Shown: positions 46,028 through 57,842, counted from the stretch's first letter. The stretch: DNA of 64,000 bases from Pleurotus djamor (GCA_029747585.1 JAPEVF010000051.1:38251-102250), one strand, 5' to 3'. Program-made: numbers and translations. The notes: generated by a model not told the origin, from the sequence alone.

Positions 46028-47360
46028 CGAGACTCACCCCAACTATATCTTGAGGCGTATCTTGTCGAGAATGTCGATTTTGACACCTTTCTCGCTGCCG
46101 TGTATCGTCTCTCGAAGGCCGATTTCCAATACATCGGGGAGAAGACTTGGACTTTGCACCCGGCTCATCTACTTGCATCCGAGGAATCTTCATCGGAGCT
46201 CGGCATGTACTCACCCCTTAAGGCCCTGTTCAACAACTTCTACAAAATCCTACGCGTCGACTACCCTTCTATTGACATTGAAGTTCTGGTCTTTGGTTCC
46301 TCTCGGCTCCAGACGATCTACTCCGACACTAAGCGTGAACCCGACGGGCTGTTCGTCCCCAAGAACACCCCCGATGCCGAGAAACCGACTTGGTAATTCT
46401 GCAAAGCTTACATTGAAGTGGAGGCATCCAAAGGGGAGAAACCCGACACTGTGACGGAACCTGCCCCAGCTGAGAAGAAAGTGATGTCCTTCGGTGGGAT
46501 CGAAGCTAGCAAACCCAAAGCTAGACCGTCCCGCCGGCCACAATCTCATACGGCAAGGCGAGGTAAATCTACATTTTCCCGCAGCAAAACCTCGATGACG
46601 ATTCGGTCTGCTGCAGGAACTTCCGCTCCTATCGCTGAACATCCTGACGACAACGACAACATTTCTTCCCTCCTTCCCTCCACCACCGTTCTTGTATCGA
46701 ACGACGCTTCTGGTCAACCTGGTCCCCCGACTCGGACCTCTGGCAAGCGTCGCCGTGATTTTAAGGAAGAGCCCCCTAGGAAACGTCACCAAGGCGTGAA
46801 GAAGGAGACTCAAGGCGCGTCTTATGCCTTGGAGTGCTTGTCGGCAAACTCTCGTCGCTGGACCACAGGGATCCTTGTTCGAGGACGCCGTATCATCATC
46901 CAATACTTTGACCGTTGCGGAAAGATCACCAGTACTGCTCTCGACTTCAAGGCGGAGCCGAAGAAACTCGCGCTCCTCTTGCTTGACATTGGAAAGGCTT
47001 CCCTTCCTGAACTCGGTTTCGAGCCATTCATCGTTCCGTCAGGAACTACATCCATTGAGCGGCCCTTGCCGACGCCGGAGGGTGCAGACCTCCTCATCCC
47101 TCCTTCTCCACCCAAACGAAACGACGATGCGACAAAGAAGCTCAATCTCTATGAAGGGTCAACTGTCCCCGATGAAAAGACATGGTCGCGTTTTGTCATC
47201 TCTGGCGAGCCGCTCTGCGTCTACTGTGGCTTGAATGGTCGTGGTACTAGGTCGCTTCGAGAAGAATGAACAGAGGGAAGGGAAAGAAGATGAACAGCCG
47301 AAGAAGAAAAAGTTTACGAAGAAGGGCAAGGCGAAGGCTTCGGATGTCGCGGACGACATC
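46028..47360 (+). pseudogene. FunK1 kinase, copy 3, truncated mosaic
   Basis: Aligns with copies 1 and 2 from the LEGY(S/T)I region (here LEAYLVENVDFDTF) to about SDVADDI. A stop (TGG-TAA for TGG-CAG) interrupts FVPKNTPDAEKPTW at 46396-46398. Around 47245-47255 a short deletion shifts the frame after GLNGRGT. Sequence past about 47365 is unrelated, so the whole kinase core is missing. From about 46430 to 46960 it is closest to copy 2 (for example AEKKVMSFGGI, GKITSTA); from about 47030 to 47250 it is almost identical to copy 1 (SGTTSIERPLPTPEGADLL). Confidence 0.88.
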
Positions 47361-47511
47361 GTGATGGCACAGCGATCACAACGTACACGACGACGACGCG
47401 TTGGACTCGACTCAGCTCTGTATTACTTTGAACTTGGGTAAATTCATTGATGCAAAAAGAAATACACGCAAACAACTTGCATACAACTGAAGTTTTCATA
47501 TACGAGATCTC

Positions 47512-49206
47512 TTATACCGTCGTGATCATGCGGACTGATACTAAATAGGCACAAGAGTTTCCGGAATTCCTCCAAGATCTTCGAANCCCATAGTTTTCGA
47601 TTGTTTTCCACGTCGACGGCAACTCGTGGATGGGTTTAACCTTGATTTGTTCCATAGTTGGAGAGTAAGAAAGGGCCCTATGACCACCATTAACACAGGC
47701 GATCACGACTTCGATAGGAAGTCTGCGTTTCTTTCGTTCCTTGACAAATGATTTTAGCGAATCGTAGACTCGAGCCCTGGAAGTGTCCGCGAGATTCCCA
47801 ACGAGAACCACTTGGAGAGCAGGGAATAACGGTCGGTCAGAGTCGCAACAGTAGGCGACGAAAGAATGCAAATGTTCGGCAACTTGAAACTCGATGCGAG
47901 TGAGGGTGGTTGAATCTCCGAAATAGTCTATCCAAAGGGGAATTGTGTCTTCGGATGTCCCTAAGCTGGTTAGCATCCTCGGAACTGCCGCCACGTTCTG
48001 CATATCATTTTTGATAACGAGTGATTTCAACAGGCGAATGTCGAGGGTATCACAAGTTTTGACGAAGTCCATTCGAATGTCTCCGTACTGGAGTAGCTGT
48101 GGCTCGGCGGTCTCTGTCGAAGATTCCGGTAGACGAGTTAAGAGGGAGATTGAAGTGATGGTCGTTCCAACGACGGAGATGGTCATATCGCAGACGTAGC
48201 GTACTTGATGCGGGAGCCCCATGATTTGACCGACAAGCTGAGAATCGGACAAAAAATTAATAGGCCCCACGTCCTCATCCTCATCATCGTGTGGCTCAGA
48301 GCAGATCAATCTTAAATGGCGTAACTGAGGAGCATCGAAGAAAAGTTGGTCGCGAAAGAGTTCGAATGTACCCTCGGTAGCATGGATGTCCAAGCTCCTG
48401 AGCAAAGGAAGGCGGACGTGCTGCTCCGGACCATCATATGGAGGAAGGGCTTTATCAAGCCACAGAGTGCGCAGCTGGGGCAGACCTCTCAGAAGGTCCA
48501 CAATATCTTCCACAAGCCACTCAACCGCATCGTGGTAGAGACAGCAGCTCGTTACTTGAGCGAGAGCCTGAGAACGACCAAGAGACAAGCCATATAGTTC
48601 GATATGTTCCAAGCTTGGCGCGTCGTAGTTTAACACAAATCGCATTGCTCTCCCATCTCGAAAGCCGTCGTATTCGACCCAAATCTTGAGGGATCGTAGT
48701 AAAGGCATCGGCACATCAAAGAACCTTTGAAGCTCTTCTTTTGTGATACCCAGATCGACATTAACGAAGAGATCGAGTGCCTGTAGTCTGTAGCTTTGAG
48801 AGAAGACAAGCGTGAAAAGAGCGCGGGTTTCTTCAGCGTTACGCTCCTCCGGCTGGGAATAACGGAGAGGATGCCGTTTGGAGCGCTGAAGAGTAGTCTC
48901 CACAGCTTGCACTGTTGGCAACTGTGCAGACGACACATCGGTCCATAGTAGAGAGTACGACAGGGCTATTCTCCTCAAAGCCTTATTGACTCGCATAAGC
49001 GCAGTCCGATCAAAAAGTTGACAACGGCAGGAAGGGAAGCAGGACCGTAACGCAGGATGTACCCAGCAGCGAGCGGGGATGGAAACAAGGAGCAAGAGGA
49101 TGTTTGCAAGTAATTCCTCCGGAAGATCCATCAACGATTTCGATTGCGGGGAGGAAACATTACGAGGGTGGGTGAGAGAAGGTGGGGGTGTGTAGGTGGT
49201 AGGCAT
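47512..49206 (-). CDS. F-box protein, copy 1
   Basis: Likely substrate-recognition subunit of an SCF ubiquitin ligase. The F-box lies at about residues 27-88 (SLMDLPEELLANILLLLVSI...MRVNKALRRIALSYSLLWTD). The rest (about 560 aa in all, no intron) has leucine-rich stretches such as MPLLRSLKIWVEY, LPQLRTLWLDKA and LPLLRSLDIHATEG, typical of basidiomycete F-box/LRR proteins. The single N at 47586 sits in the last codons; counting it as a base gives the end at 47512, while leaving it out makes the tail match copy 2 (GFEDLGGIPETLVP) and stop at 47541. Substrate unknown. Confidence 0.85.
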   Translation of the reverse strand: MPTTYTPPPSLTHPRNVSSPQSKSLMDLPEELLANILLLLVSIPARCWVHPALRSCFPSCRCQLFDRTALMRVNKALRRIALSYSLLWTDVSSAQLPTVQAVETTLQRSKRHPLRYSQPEERNAEETRALFTLVFSQSYRLQALDLFVNVDLGITKEELQRFFDVPMPLLRSLKIWVEYDGFRDGRAMRFVLNYDAPSLEHIELYGLSLGRSQALAQVTSCCLYHDAVEWLVEDIVDLLRGLPQLRTLWLDKALPPYDGPEQHVRLPLLRSLDIHATEGTFELFRDQLFFDAPQLRHLRLICSEPHDDEDEDVGPINFLSDSQLVGQIMGLPHQVRYVCDMTISVVGTTITSISLLTRLPESSTETAEPQLLQYGDIRMDFVKTCDTLDIRLLKSLVIKNDMQNVAAVPRMLTSLGTSEDTIPLWIDYFGDSTTLTRIEFQVAEHLHSFVAYCCDSDRPLFPALQVVLVGNLADTSRARVYDSLKSFVKERKKRRLPIEVVIACVNGGHRALSYSPTMEQIKVKPIHELPSTWKTIENYGXRRSWRNSGNSCAYLVSVRMITTV

Positions 49207-49247
49207 GCGTTTTGTTCGATAAAGGGAGGGTGTTTCGGTGTGAGGGA

Positions 49248-49253
49248 TTTATA
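49248..49253 (-). promoter_or_regulatory. TATA box of F-box copy 1
   Basis: TATAAATCCCTCAC on the minus strand, 42 bp upstream of the ATG. The same 14-bp word precedes copy 2. The remaining 49254-49758 shows no further gene. Confidence 0.6.
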
Positions 49254-49758
49254 GACTACCTTCTCAAGGAAATGCAGGGACATGGTCGTGTTCAAGGGCC
49301 TCAGTGTTTTAGCCAGAGCCAGAATGAGTGAAAACGTGAAAGAAGCGAAGCATTATATTTACCTTGAATACATCAACCAGTTGGCGACGATTGTTCTCTA
49401 ACTTGGCAACGTTGTTGTGTAATCGGATGAATAGAATAATGCTGGTACGGCGTCATGCTTCAAGTGCCTCAAGGCAGTTGGGTCGTGTTCCAACGCTCAT
49501 GAATGATACAGAGCAAGATATTGATTGCATTCCGAGCTACAAACGACAAGACAAATTACGAAAACTATTATTTCCAGAAACTCTACAGTATCACATGGAG
49601 CGGACGTACTTCGTGCAAATGGGTTTGGGGAGGTAAAAGAACCCTCCCAGAGATGGCATTAGTTATAATTTCGTGAGCAAGCAAAGAGATCATGAAAAAG
49701 TTGGGAAAAGGAGAGAAAAGGGGCGAGCGAGAAAAAAAAGGGAAACCCCTGTGGAAAC

Positions 49759-51609
49759 CTAGAGGCAAGGCCAACTGCCTTCCTCTTTCCACTTGTCTAT
49801 CGTATCTTTGACGACATCGTGGTTGAATTGCGGATGCCGGAGTGTGTAGCCGACTATTGTCTTTATTTTGGAGTTGTCGAAGGATAGAGTGTGTTTCTGT
49901 AGGGCGTAGTGGTCCATGTAAGCGGACAGAGGGGTGTTCGGACAAGGGGGTTTGGCCTGAGTGATCATCTCAGTCCAGCCTCCGACGTGGTGTTCGTTGA
50001 TGTCCTCAACCATCTCCTCGAGTTTAAACTAGCATTTTCATGAGCCGGCATATAAACAAGTGACTGAGAGAGAGGTCTACCTTTGCAGCCGCCGATTGCA
50101 AGAAGTTGAAGAATTCAAACGTCGTTCCGAAGAAGGAGGTGACGGTCTCTCCAACACTGACAAGAGTACTATCGGAATCGTCGGCCTAGGTTCCCGAGTA
50201 AGTCGAAAGTCGGTTATCGGCAAGATGGTGATACTTACAAGGTTGAACAACGGGGCGGTAAGGTTGGCGTCCGGAGAGGCCATGCCTTCCACTCCTATGA
50301 CCTTAGCTTTCTCGTTATGGAAAGGAATCGTCTCTCCGGCCAACGAATTTGCTTTCTCTCTGCCCAGTGGGGCGATCCAAGAAGCACAAGACCACATTCC
50401 ACCTGCGATGTCTTCAACGTGGATTGTATTGGTAGGATTCTTCCCGGGAGACCATCTAGAATGCAAACGAAGTCAGCCACTATTTCACTAAGCAGGGACA
50501 ATCGACTCACAAAGATTTCATCGGTTTCTTCATATATCCATAGACGGACGCGACGGTCATCACGGAAGTGACTAACCAAATATCTCAGTNAAAAATGGAA
50601 AAGCGACGTGACGTGAATGACAACTTACTGGATCCAAAATCAGTATACGGCCCGTACCCGAATGCACATCTCAGGATGACAAGGTTGAGGCTGTTTTAGG
50701 ACGTTTAGGGGTAGCCGAGGAAACATGGAAGGTAACATACTCGGGGATGGCGGCGAGGATTCGCAGAGTCTCGTGCCACCAAGTACCGACGGTGCCAACC
50801 GGTTTGACATCCTGCTTCTCATCACTTGGGTTCTTCGACGATGTCTCATAGAAGGGAAGTTGAAGGCGGACGTAAGCCTTGACTTTTCGCTTCGCCGCCT
50901 CCAAACCAATCAGCCTCGCGATATTACAGGTCGTTTTGATTTGGATCTAAAATCGGAGCCGTGTGGAATGAAGGCACAGGATGCTTGAAATGAGGAGAGG
51001 CACGCACCACTTCTGTTCGATCGACCCGAACTTCTCCCGTGCAGTCGAAGACATAGTCGTACGCGGCCTGACCTTCTGGGGGATCGAATGCTGATGCCAC
51101 CGCGGCTACGAGAAGAAAAGAATAGGATGTCAATCGTATACGAGTAGTTGATGTATTGGAAACGTACCGTCAACAGTCAAGTTACGTTGTTGATACTCCA
51201 CTCCTGGTTTCTCCAAGACCTTTGGAAACTCCGATCCAATGTATCTACAGACCCAAGCAGGTCAGCGACTCGCCTCTCGAAGGTATTTCGCCCGGGGGCT
51301 TACGTGGTCGGGGGATGAACAGAATATTTGTCCACGACGCGCATGTGCTGTGTATCCTGTTAAATCATGCGAGCACATCGCCCAGGATGGCGAGGACTCA
51401 CGGATACCAATGCCTCGCCCTCAACCGGCACCAGATATGCAGCAAGGGCCCGTGCATATGTGTTCAAACCACCTGGATCGATGAGAGATAAAAGGACGAG
51501 ATTAACACAGGAGGGTTCGTTTAGTTTCTTGGGCACAGAAACAGGTTTCGAAGTGGAATCTGAACGGACCAAAGATGAGGACAGAGGGCTTTGCAGATAA
51601 GTCTGCCAT
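49759..51609 (-). CDS. NAD(P)-binding Rossmann-fold protein (epimerase/3-beta-HSD-like)
   Basis: Extended short-chain dehydrogenase-like protein, recognised as a conserved basidiomycete family whose substrate is not established. The first exon is MADLSAKPSVLIFG, joined to GLNTYARALAAYLVP, forming the glycine-rich nucleotide site. YIGSEFPKVLEKPGVEYQQR, DPPEGQAAYDYVFDCTGEVR, YVRLQLPFYET, GTWWHETLRILAAIPD, VILRCAFGYGPYTDFGS, VYGYMKKPMKSL, SPGKNPTNTIHVEDIAGGMW and FNHDVVKDTIDKWKEEGSWP follow. All joins are in frame over about ten exons. The YxxxK of classical SDRs is not obvious. An N at 50590 is intronic. Confidence 0.85.
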
Positions 51610-51873
51610 AATTGGAGGTCTTGCGCACAGTTGAGGAAGGAGGGGGAGAAGGAGGACGACCTCGACGCCTCAACTTATATGTGGACGATTCGTCGCGGAG
51701 GCAACCACTTCGCTGCTTAAACTTATAATCCGTTACGTAATCACAGGGGCTCCGTGTCCCAGCATCATGAAATCTGGGCCATGTCACCGAAATTTTCCTC
51801 GATCGCGGATAACAAGGTTGGGGTAGAGGTGCATCTTGTGAAAAATGCGTCCCGTCAATTAAGNAAAAAAAGT

Positions 51874-53145
51874 TTACTGCGGTCTAGATGAAGCCGACTC
51901 TGCAAGGTATTTGTACACTGAAGAAAAGTCTTTGCGCGCTAGCTCAGGTGCTTCTCTGACAACCTTCGCATAGAATTCTTCCGTAGCTTCTCCCAGAGGC
52001 AAGGGGCTTCCTTGGTTGCTAGCGAGGGCCGTAGCCAATCCCATATCCTGTATGAGACGGAATTAATTTGTGCAGCTGTTTGTTCAGGGCTGAAGACAAT
52101 ACATACCTTCAACATTAACGCCGTTGCAAAACCACCCTCGAAATCACGTTCACATGGAGGAGATTGTCCGGGCAGAGCATGGGGTACAGGGTTGTTCACA
52201 GACGAAGCCCAGCAGCCACCTGTTGAACTGTTGATAACTCCAGCTAACACCGCTGGGTCCAGTCCTAATCGCTGACCCAATAACATGCCCTCTGCAACGG
52301 CTATCTGTTGTATGCCCAAGATAAGCTAACCCCGATGCGAGGGCCCATGTGAGTCAAATACCAACGCGGAATATCGATAAAGGACACGGACATTGTTGCA
52401 TATTTTGGCGCCAAGACCAGATCCAAAAGCCCCGCAATGGATGATTCGTTTGCCCATATGCGAGAGTACAGGATGGGCCGATTTGAAGGCTTCGTCAGTC
52501 CCACCAACTAGGAAGGAGAGCGTGGCAGCTTTGGCGCCTGTAACACCTGATACGCGACTTGAACGAGAGTGGAAGAAGGGCTTGCATGGCCATCCTCGGA
52601 CTCACCACCGGAAACAGGAGCATCAACCATGCTGGCCCCTGTTGACACCACGTCTTTGGCGACATTACGCGCCACAGTAACGTCGAGGGTAGTAGAATCA
52701 ATGCAAAAGGTCTCCTTGGCGTCACTCTCGGACAGATTCTTAATTGCAGGGACAATGCCTGCTTCCTCGGTATACACGGTTTGAACATGAGGCGAAGAAG
52801 GGAGCATTGTAATGACGGTCTTTGACGCCAACACGGCTCTGAAGCGGGATTAGCTCAGAGACTCCGAGGCGATGATGGCGAGATGACCACATACTGCTCT
52901 GGTGTCTCTGCGATGGTTATCTGTGCTCCCGGGAACTGAGCTAAGAAGTTCGCATGAAATTTGTGAGAAGTTGCTTGCATGGCGTCACAGACGACGAAAT
53001 GGGCATCCTGTTCCGCGGCAAAGGTCTTCGAGAAGAGGTTGAAGGCCATTTCATACCCCATACGACCCAATCCAATGAAACTGATGCTTTTATGACGAGC
53101 AAGCTGTCGATCCAAGGTCTTCATCGCTGAGAATGTGGGCCTCAT
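51874..53145 (-). CDS. 3-hydroxyisobutyrate dehydrogenase
   Basis: Mitochondrial NAD-dependent oxidation of 3-hydroxyisobutyrate in valine breakdown. The Rossmann motif is [33 protein letters not shown] and [20 protein letters not shown] give the family's substrate-binding signature. AKICNN and [20 protein letters not shown] carry the catalytic-Lys region's surroundings. [20 protein letters not shown] and [18 protein letters not shown] complete the family pattern. It ends [15 protein letters not shown]. The start [19 protein letters not shown] is Arg/Lys-rich without acidic residues early, fitting a presequence; an in-frame ATG at 53124 is an alternative. Five to six exons. Confidence 0.93.
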
Positions 53146-54133
53146 TGCGCTAGTTGGTGACGGGGCCAACGAAGAAAGGTATTCGTTAGGGCATTGAGAA
53201 ACCGTATGAGTCCAAGTTCCGGGCACGTGGGAGTCAGACACGATCAAGTCTCAGAGAAGCTTTGCCTGCGAAACGGTAAATTCGTATCGATTTTGATGAT
53301 TTCACTGTCGCAGATAGAGCGGTATTACGTCCATCGAGGAGGGGACCGTGGAAGGTGTGGTCTCCCAGCTCGGAAAACTGTGGAATCACGGTGAAGTCCC
53401 TGAACTCGTTTAAGGGGGTCCTTTCATGTGATCGTGGGAAGCGGTCACGCCCGGCCCGTCGATGATCGGGAGAGCTATTTTTATGGACCACACCCGACGC
53501 GGCCGCAATGGACTGAAGTTAATCCTGTAAAATCGTAGGAAAAATGGTAGGACTATCCTTGTACCCGAGACGATCCGTTTTGCTCATCTTCCTATTCATC
53601 CCGAAAGGCAGGTCACCCTGGCCCGCCGCTTGAATGATCTCCAGTTCGGCAAATGCATGGGTCGAGCTTTGCTCATAATGCCTCCCCCCAAACCGTCAGA
53701 TGCATACCTGTCTCCTGGTATGCCCCCTCAAAAATATTATGGATCGGAAGCGAGCCTCGAGGTCCCCCGAGTAAATCGCTTATGACCATGGTCCATGGAC
53801 GCGTGGACGACGAGATCGCAGCTGGTTTGATGTCATTGATCCGCTGCCGTGTGTTCAACATAAACCCACCATCTGTGAGATCTTCACACACACGGGCACA
53901 TGCTTAATGCCTCATTTGGCTTCGCTTCCCGTTCTTCGCCTGCTTTACTGGAAATGGTCTCAAACTTCACCCTTTCCCCTCGCGTTCGCGTGTCGGGAAG
54001 GCGAAATGTTAGGGCTTTCAATCCATATAAATGAACCTATCATGCTGGCTCCAACTACTTCCCGCCGCACTGCACACACGCCCACTCCTCCCCCCTTCCT
54101 CCTCCTCAACTTTGTCCAAGCACCTCGTGAATC
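53146..54133. other. Intergenic stretch between HIBADH and the arrestin-like gene
   Basis: Nearly 1 kb between divergent start codons. The ORFs present (to about 100 codons) show no family resemblance and no splice structure. Pyrimidine-rich sequence close to 54080-54120 is likely the leader of the arrestin-like gene. Confidence 0.5.
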
Positions 54134-55669
54134 ATGTCCGATCTCATGCTTGCTGATATACCTCCCCCCGAGTACACATACGACGAGGACTTCTCTTCCC
54201 CCATGTACTCTTTGTCGGCTGGGAGCTCGGAACGTGTCCTTCAACTTGAACCGTTCAGACGAACGGGATGTCCTGATTGCGACTGGATGTACGAGACAGA
54301 ACACATGGTCATCAACATGGGCTCCCGCGTATGGGGTCTACACGCCCCCAGTTTTGGTCTTAACGGTCATATAGATGGTGCCATTAGATTTAGAGGTGAC
54401 CAAAGCCACGTTGAGAAGGTCACCGTGACAGTCAGTCGATCTCATAACTTTCTATCTCTCTACGTTGCTCACATTCCGTTAGCTCGAAGGTTACATCAAC
54501 ACTTCGGTGTCTCAGCGTGGGCCCGGTTCGGGGGATTGCAAGTTAATCACCGTCTCCCGCAACGCCCTCATCTACGATGCATCACTGGCTGCTGGGTTTG
54601 ACTGGAATGAGGAACACCCCTTCTCCATCTCCTTCCCGAAAGAAGTCAGTGTGCAAGGGCAGACGTCGCGCCTTCCCCCTTCCTCCTCCGTTCATTACCA
54701 AAACTCCTCCTGCGAGGTCTCATACCGCGTGCAAGTCCATATGACAAGACGAGGCCTTAGGCGTCATGAATCGTGCGTGTCTAATCTTACTACGTTCTGC
54801 GCAGGGTCACTGATGGCCACCTAGTAAATCAATACCCATCCTCTATCTCCCCAAAACGCGGCCTGCCGAGGCTCCCCTCTTCTCAATACCCAGACCTTCA
54901 CGGGACCCCGCTGATACACCCTTTTGTGTATACGACCGCGTTGAGACCGTGGCTGTCCCTCCCCGATGGCCACTCGTGGAATCGAAGCGTTCCCTCAAGG
55001 CGTCTATCACACAAGAAGCCTTCTCAAAATCCGTCTTTGTAAGTCTATAAATATCAAACTTATCCCCACCTCTAACTGCGGGCACTCACACACATGTTGT
55101 ATAGTTCTCATTACCCTCGCCGCGTTGTTTTGCCTCTGGTGAACCGATCCCATTCACGTTGAGCTTTGTGTTCCCGGACGATCCCTTCCTGGCGACGGTG
55201 TACACGAAAAACATCCGTATTGTACTCGTGAAGAGGGTTCAGCTGTGGAGAAAAGGGGTTCCCGAGCCTATTATCCGCGATACCACGCTTGCCAGCGCAC
55301 ACTTGCGGTTCATCAATGAGTACAGCGAAGGGATCACATTGCTGAGAGGCAGCGTGAGAGCTGGTGCGGAAGGAAAGGAGTGTTCGTGGTGTGTCAAGGG
55401 CGTTGCGGAGACCCATGTGAGTTAGCTTAGCGGGTGATGATTGATGATGATGGTAACTGACAGAATTTCTTTAGTATATTCTCCGATTGATGATCAATGC
55501 ACCTTCGAACCTCGCGGACCATTTACCCAGCTTCAAGTATGATGTACCGCTGGAGCTTACGACGGACTCGTGGGGCACGCTTGAGCGTGAGCTGACGGCG
55601 ACGGGTGGGACACCTACCCCGGCCCTCGGTCTTGCGAACAATCTCCGAAACGTGGATGACGACATATGA
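54134..55669 (+). CDS. Arrestin-like N-terminal domain protein
   Basis: Probable alpha-arrestin-fold adaptor; fungal relatives link membrane proteins to ubiquitin ligases. Starts MSDLMLADIPPPEYTYDEDF, a PPxY-like element being present as PPEYTY. The arrestin sandwich has LNGHIDGAIRFRGDQSHVEK, VTVTLEGYINTSVSQRG, later FSISFPKEV and SCEVSYRVQVHM, then KSIPILYLPKTRP, ASGEPIPFTLSFVFPDDPF, KNIRIVLVKRVQLWRKG and PSFKYDVPLELTTDSWGTL near the C-terminus. Five exons; introns at about 54430-54479, 54779-54824, 55037-55104 and 55417-55473. The partner is unknown. Confidence 0.75.
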
Positions 55670-56115
55670 ACTTCATGACCTTGACGACTCCTTATCATTA
55701 TATTGCTTTCATATTGCTTTTTTTCGTCTCTCCTTTGCATTGCATCATACAGAACCAATTGTATTACTAGCCGCATGTTTTTATGGTACTCTATCGGTAT
55801 TTCATTAATTAACTGTTATACAACCAACTCTAAGCATAACCTCAGTGCCCATGGGAAAGTTAATCCTAGATGTAAGGCCCCCATCGGAGACTAAGGGAGT
55901 TGCCGGAAAGGAGCTTGAAAGGATTGCTTCGTCCACAATGAACAAAGAACTCCAAAAGACTACTCGTAGCCGATAGTCACTAGTCATGACTGGCCTCCGC
56001 ATTCAGGGCACTTCTCGTTGCAAGTTTCCCCTGACTCTGGCCAAGCTCTGGCTCCGACTTAAAGACAAAGGTCCTTAATCTACCTGGTCCTTGCATATCC
56101 TCGAAGCCGCTAGTT
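55670..56115. other. Intergenic stretch before F-box copy 2
   Basis: No gene or repeat recognised; AT-rich close to 55690-55850, likely 3' untranslated sequence of the arrestin-like gene. Confidence 0.5.
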
Positions 56116-56121
56116 TATAAA
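56116..56121 (+). promoter_or_regulatory. TATA box of F-box copy 2
   Basis: TATAAATCCCTCAC, 43 bp upstream of the ATG, in the same position and context as copy 1, so it was duplicated with the gene. Confidence 0.6.
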
Positions 56122-56163
56122 TCCCTCACGTTGCCTTCACCCTCACTTTATCATTCAAAAGGT

Positions 56164-57842
56164 ATGCCTACCACTTGCACACCCTCTCGTAATGTTTCCT
56201 CCCCGAAATCGTTGATGGATCTTCCGGAGGAACTAATTGCAAACATCCTCTTGCTCCTTGTTTCCATCCCCGCTCGCTGCTGGGTACATCCTGTATTACG
56301 GTCCTGCTTCCCTTCCTGCCGCCGTCAGTTTTTTGATCGGACTGCGCTTATGCGAGTCAATAAGGCTTTGAGGAGAATAGCCCTGTCGTACTCTCTATTA
56401 TGGACCGATGTGTCGTCTGCACAGTTGCCAACAGTGCAAGCTGTGGAGACTACTCTTCAGCGCTCCAAACGGCATCCTCTCCGTTATTCCCAGCCGGAGG
56501 AGCGTAATGCGGAAGAAACCCGCGCTCTCTTCAAGGTTGTCTTCTCTCAAAGCTACAGACTACAGGCACTCGATCTCTTCGTTAATATCGATCCGGGTAT
56601 TACAAAAGAAGAACTTCNAAAGGTTCTTTGATGTGCCGATGCCTTTACTACGATCTCTCAAGATTTGGGTCGAATACAGCGGCTGGCGAGATGGAAGCGA
56701 GATGCGATTCATCCTAAAACACGACACACCAAGCCTGAAACACATTGAGTTAATGGGTTTGTCACTCGGCCGTTCTCTGGCTCTCGCTCAAGTAACGAGC
56801 TTCTGTCTCTACCACCAAGCCATCGACTGGCTTGTGGAAGACATTGTGGACCTTCTGAGAGGTCTGCCTCGGTTGCAGACTCTGTGGATTGACAAAGCCC
56901 CTCATCTAGATGGCCCCGTACAGCACGTTGACCTTCCTCTGCTCAGGAACTTGGACATACGTGCTGTTGAGGGGACATTTGAACANTTTTTGCGACCAGC
57001 TTTTCATCAATGCTCCTCAGCTACGCCATTTCAGATTGATCTGCTCTGATCCGCACGACGAAGAGGATGAGGGAATGGGGCCTATTGATTTTTTCTCCGA
57101 GTCTCACCTTGTCGCGCAAATAATGGGGCTCCCTCATCAAGTACCACACTTCTACGATATGACCATCTCCGTTGTTGGAATGACCATCACTTCAATCTCC
57201 CTCTTAATTCGCCCGTCCGAATCTTCTAGGGAGAACGTCGAGCCACAGCTGTTCCAGTATGCTGATATTCGAATGGACTTCGTCAAAGCCTGTGACATGC
57301 TCGATATTCACCCATTGCAATCACTCATTATCAAAAATGATATGAAGAACGTGACGGCGGTTTCGAGGATGCTAGCCAAGTTAGGGAAACCAGAAATCCT
57401 AATGCCTGTTTGGATAGGCTATCTCGGAGATTCCACCACCCTCACTCACATTGAATTCCAAGTCGCTGAACACTTTCATTCTTTCGTCGCCCATTGTTGC
57501 GACTCCGGCCGGCCGTTGTTTCCTGCTCTTCAGGCAGTTCTTGTTGGGCCTATCACAAACGCTACCAGGGACTCAGCTTACTCTTCGCTAGAATCACTGC
57601 TGAAAGAGCGAAAAGAACGCGGACTTCCTATCGAAGTCGTCATCGCCTGTCTTGATGGTGGCCATATAGTTCTTTCTTCTTCTCCTACTATAGACCAAGT
57701 TGAGGCCGAACCTATCCACGAGCTCCCGTCTGCCTGGAAAACAACTGATCACCATGAATTCGAAGAACTTGGGGGAATTCCGGAAACTCTTGTGCCTGTT
57801 AGGCTTATCAGCATCAGTCCATGGATCACCACGCCAGTATAA
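56164..57842 (+). CDS. F-box protein, copy 2
   Basis: Paralogue of copy 1 in inverted orientation, matching along the whole length: SLMDLPEELIANILLLLVSI, MRVNKALRRIALSYSLLWTD, MPLLRSLKIWVEY, LGLPHQV-type segments and EFEELGGIPETLVPV at the end. As given, the frame changes at two points, exactly at single Ns (56618 and 56986), where copy 1 has one base fewer. Leaving the Ns out makes one continuous frame, so the gene is probably intact and the breaks are sequencing artefacts. It lacks the short PPPSLTHP stretch present near the N-terminus of copy 1. Confidence 0.8.
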
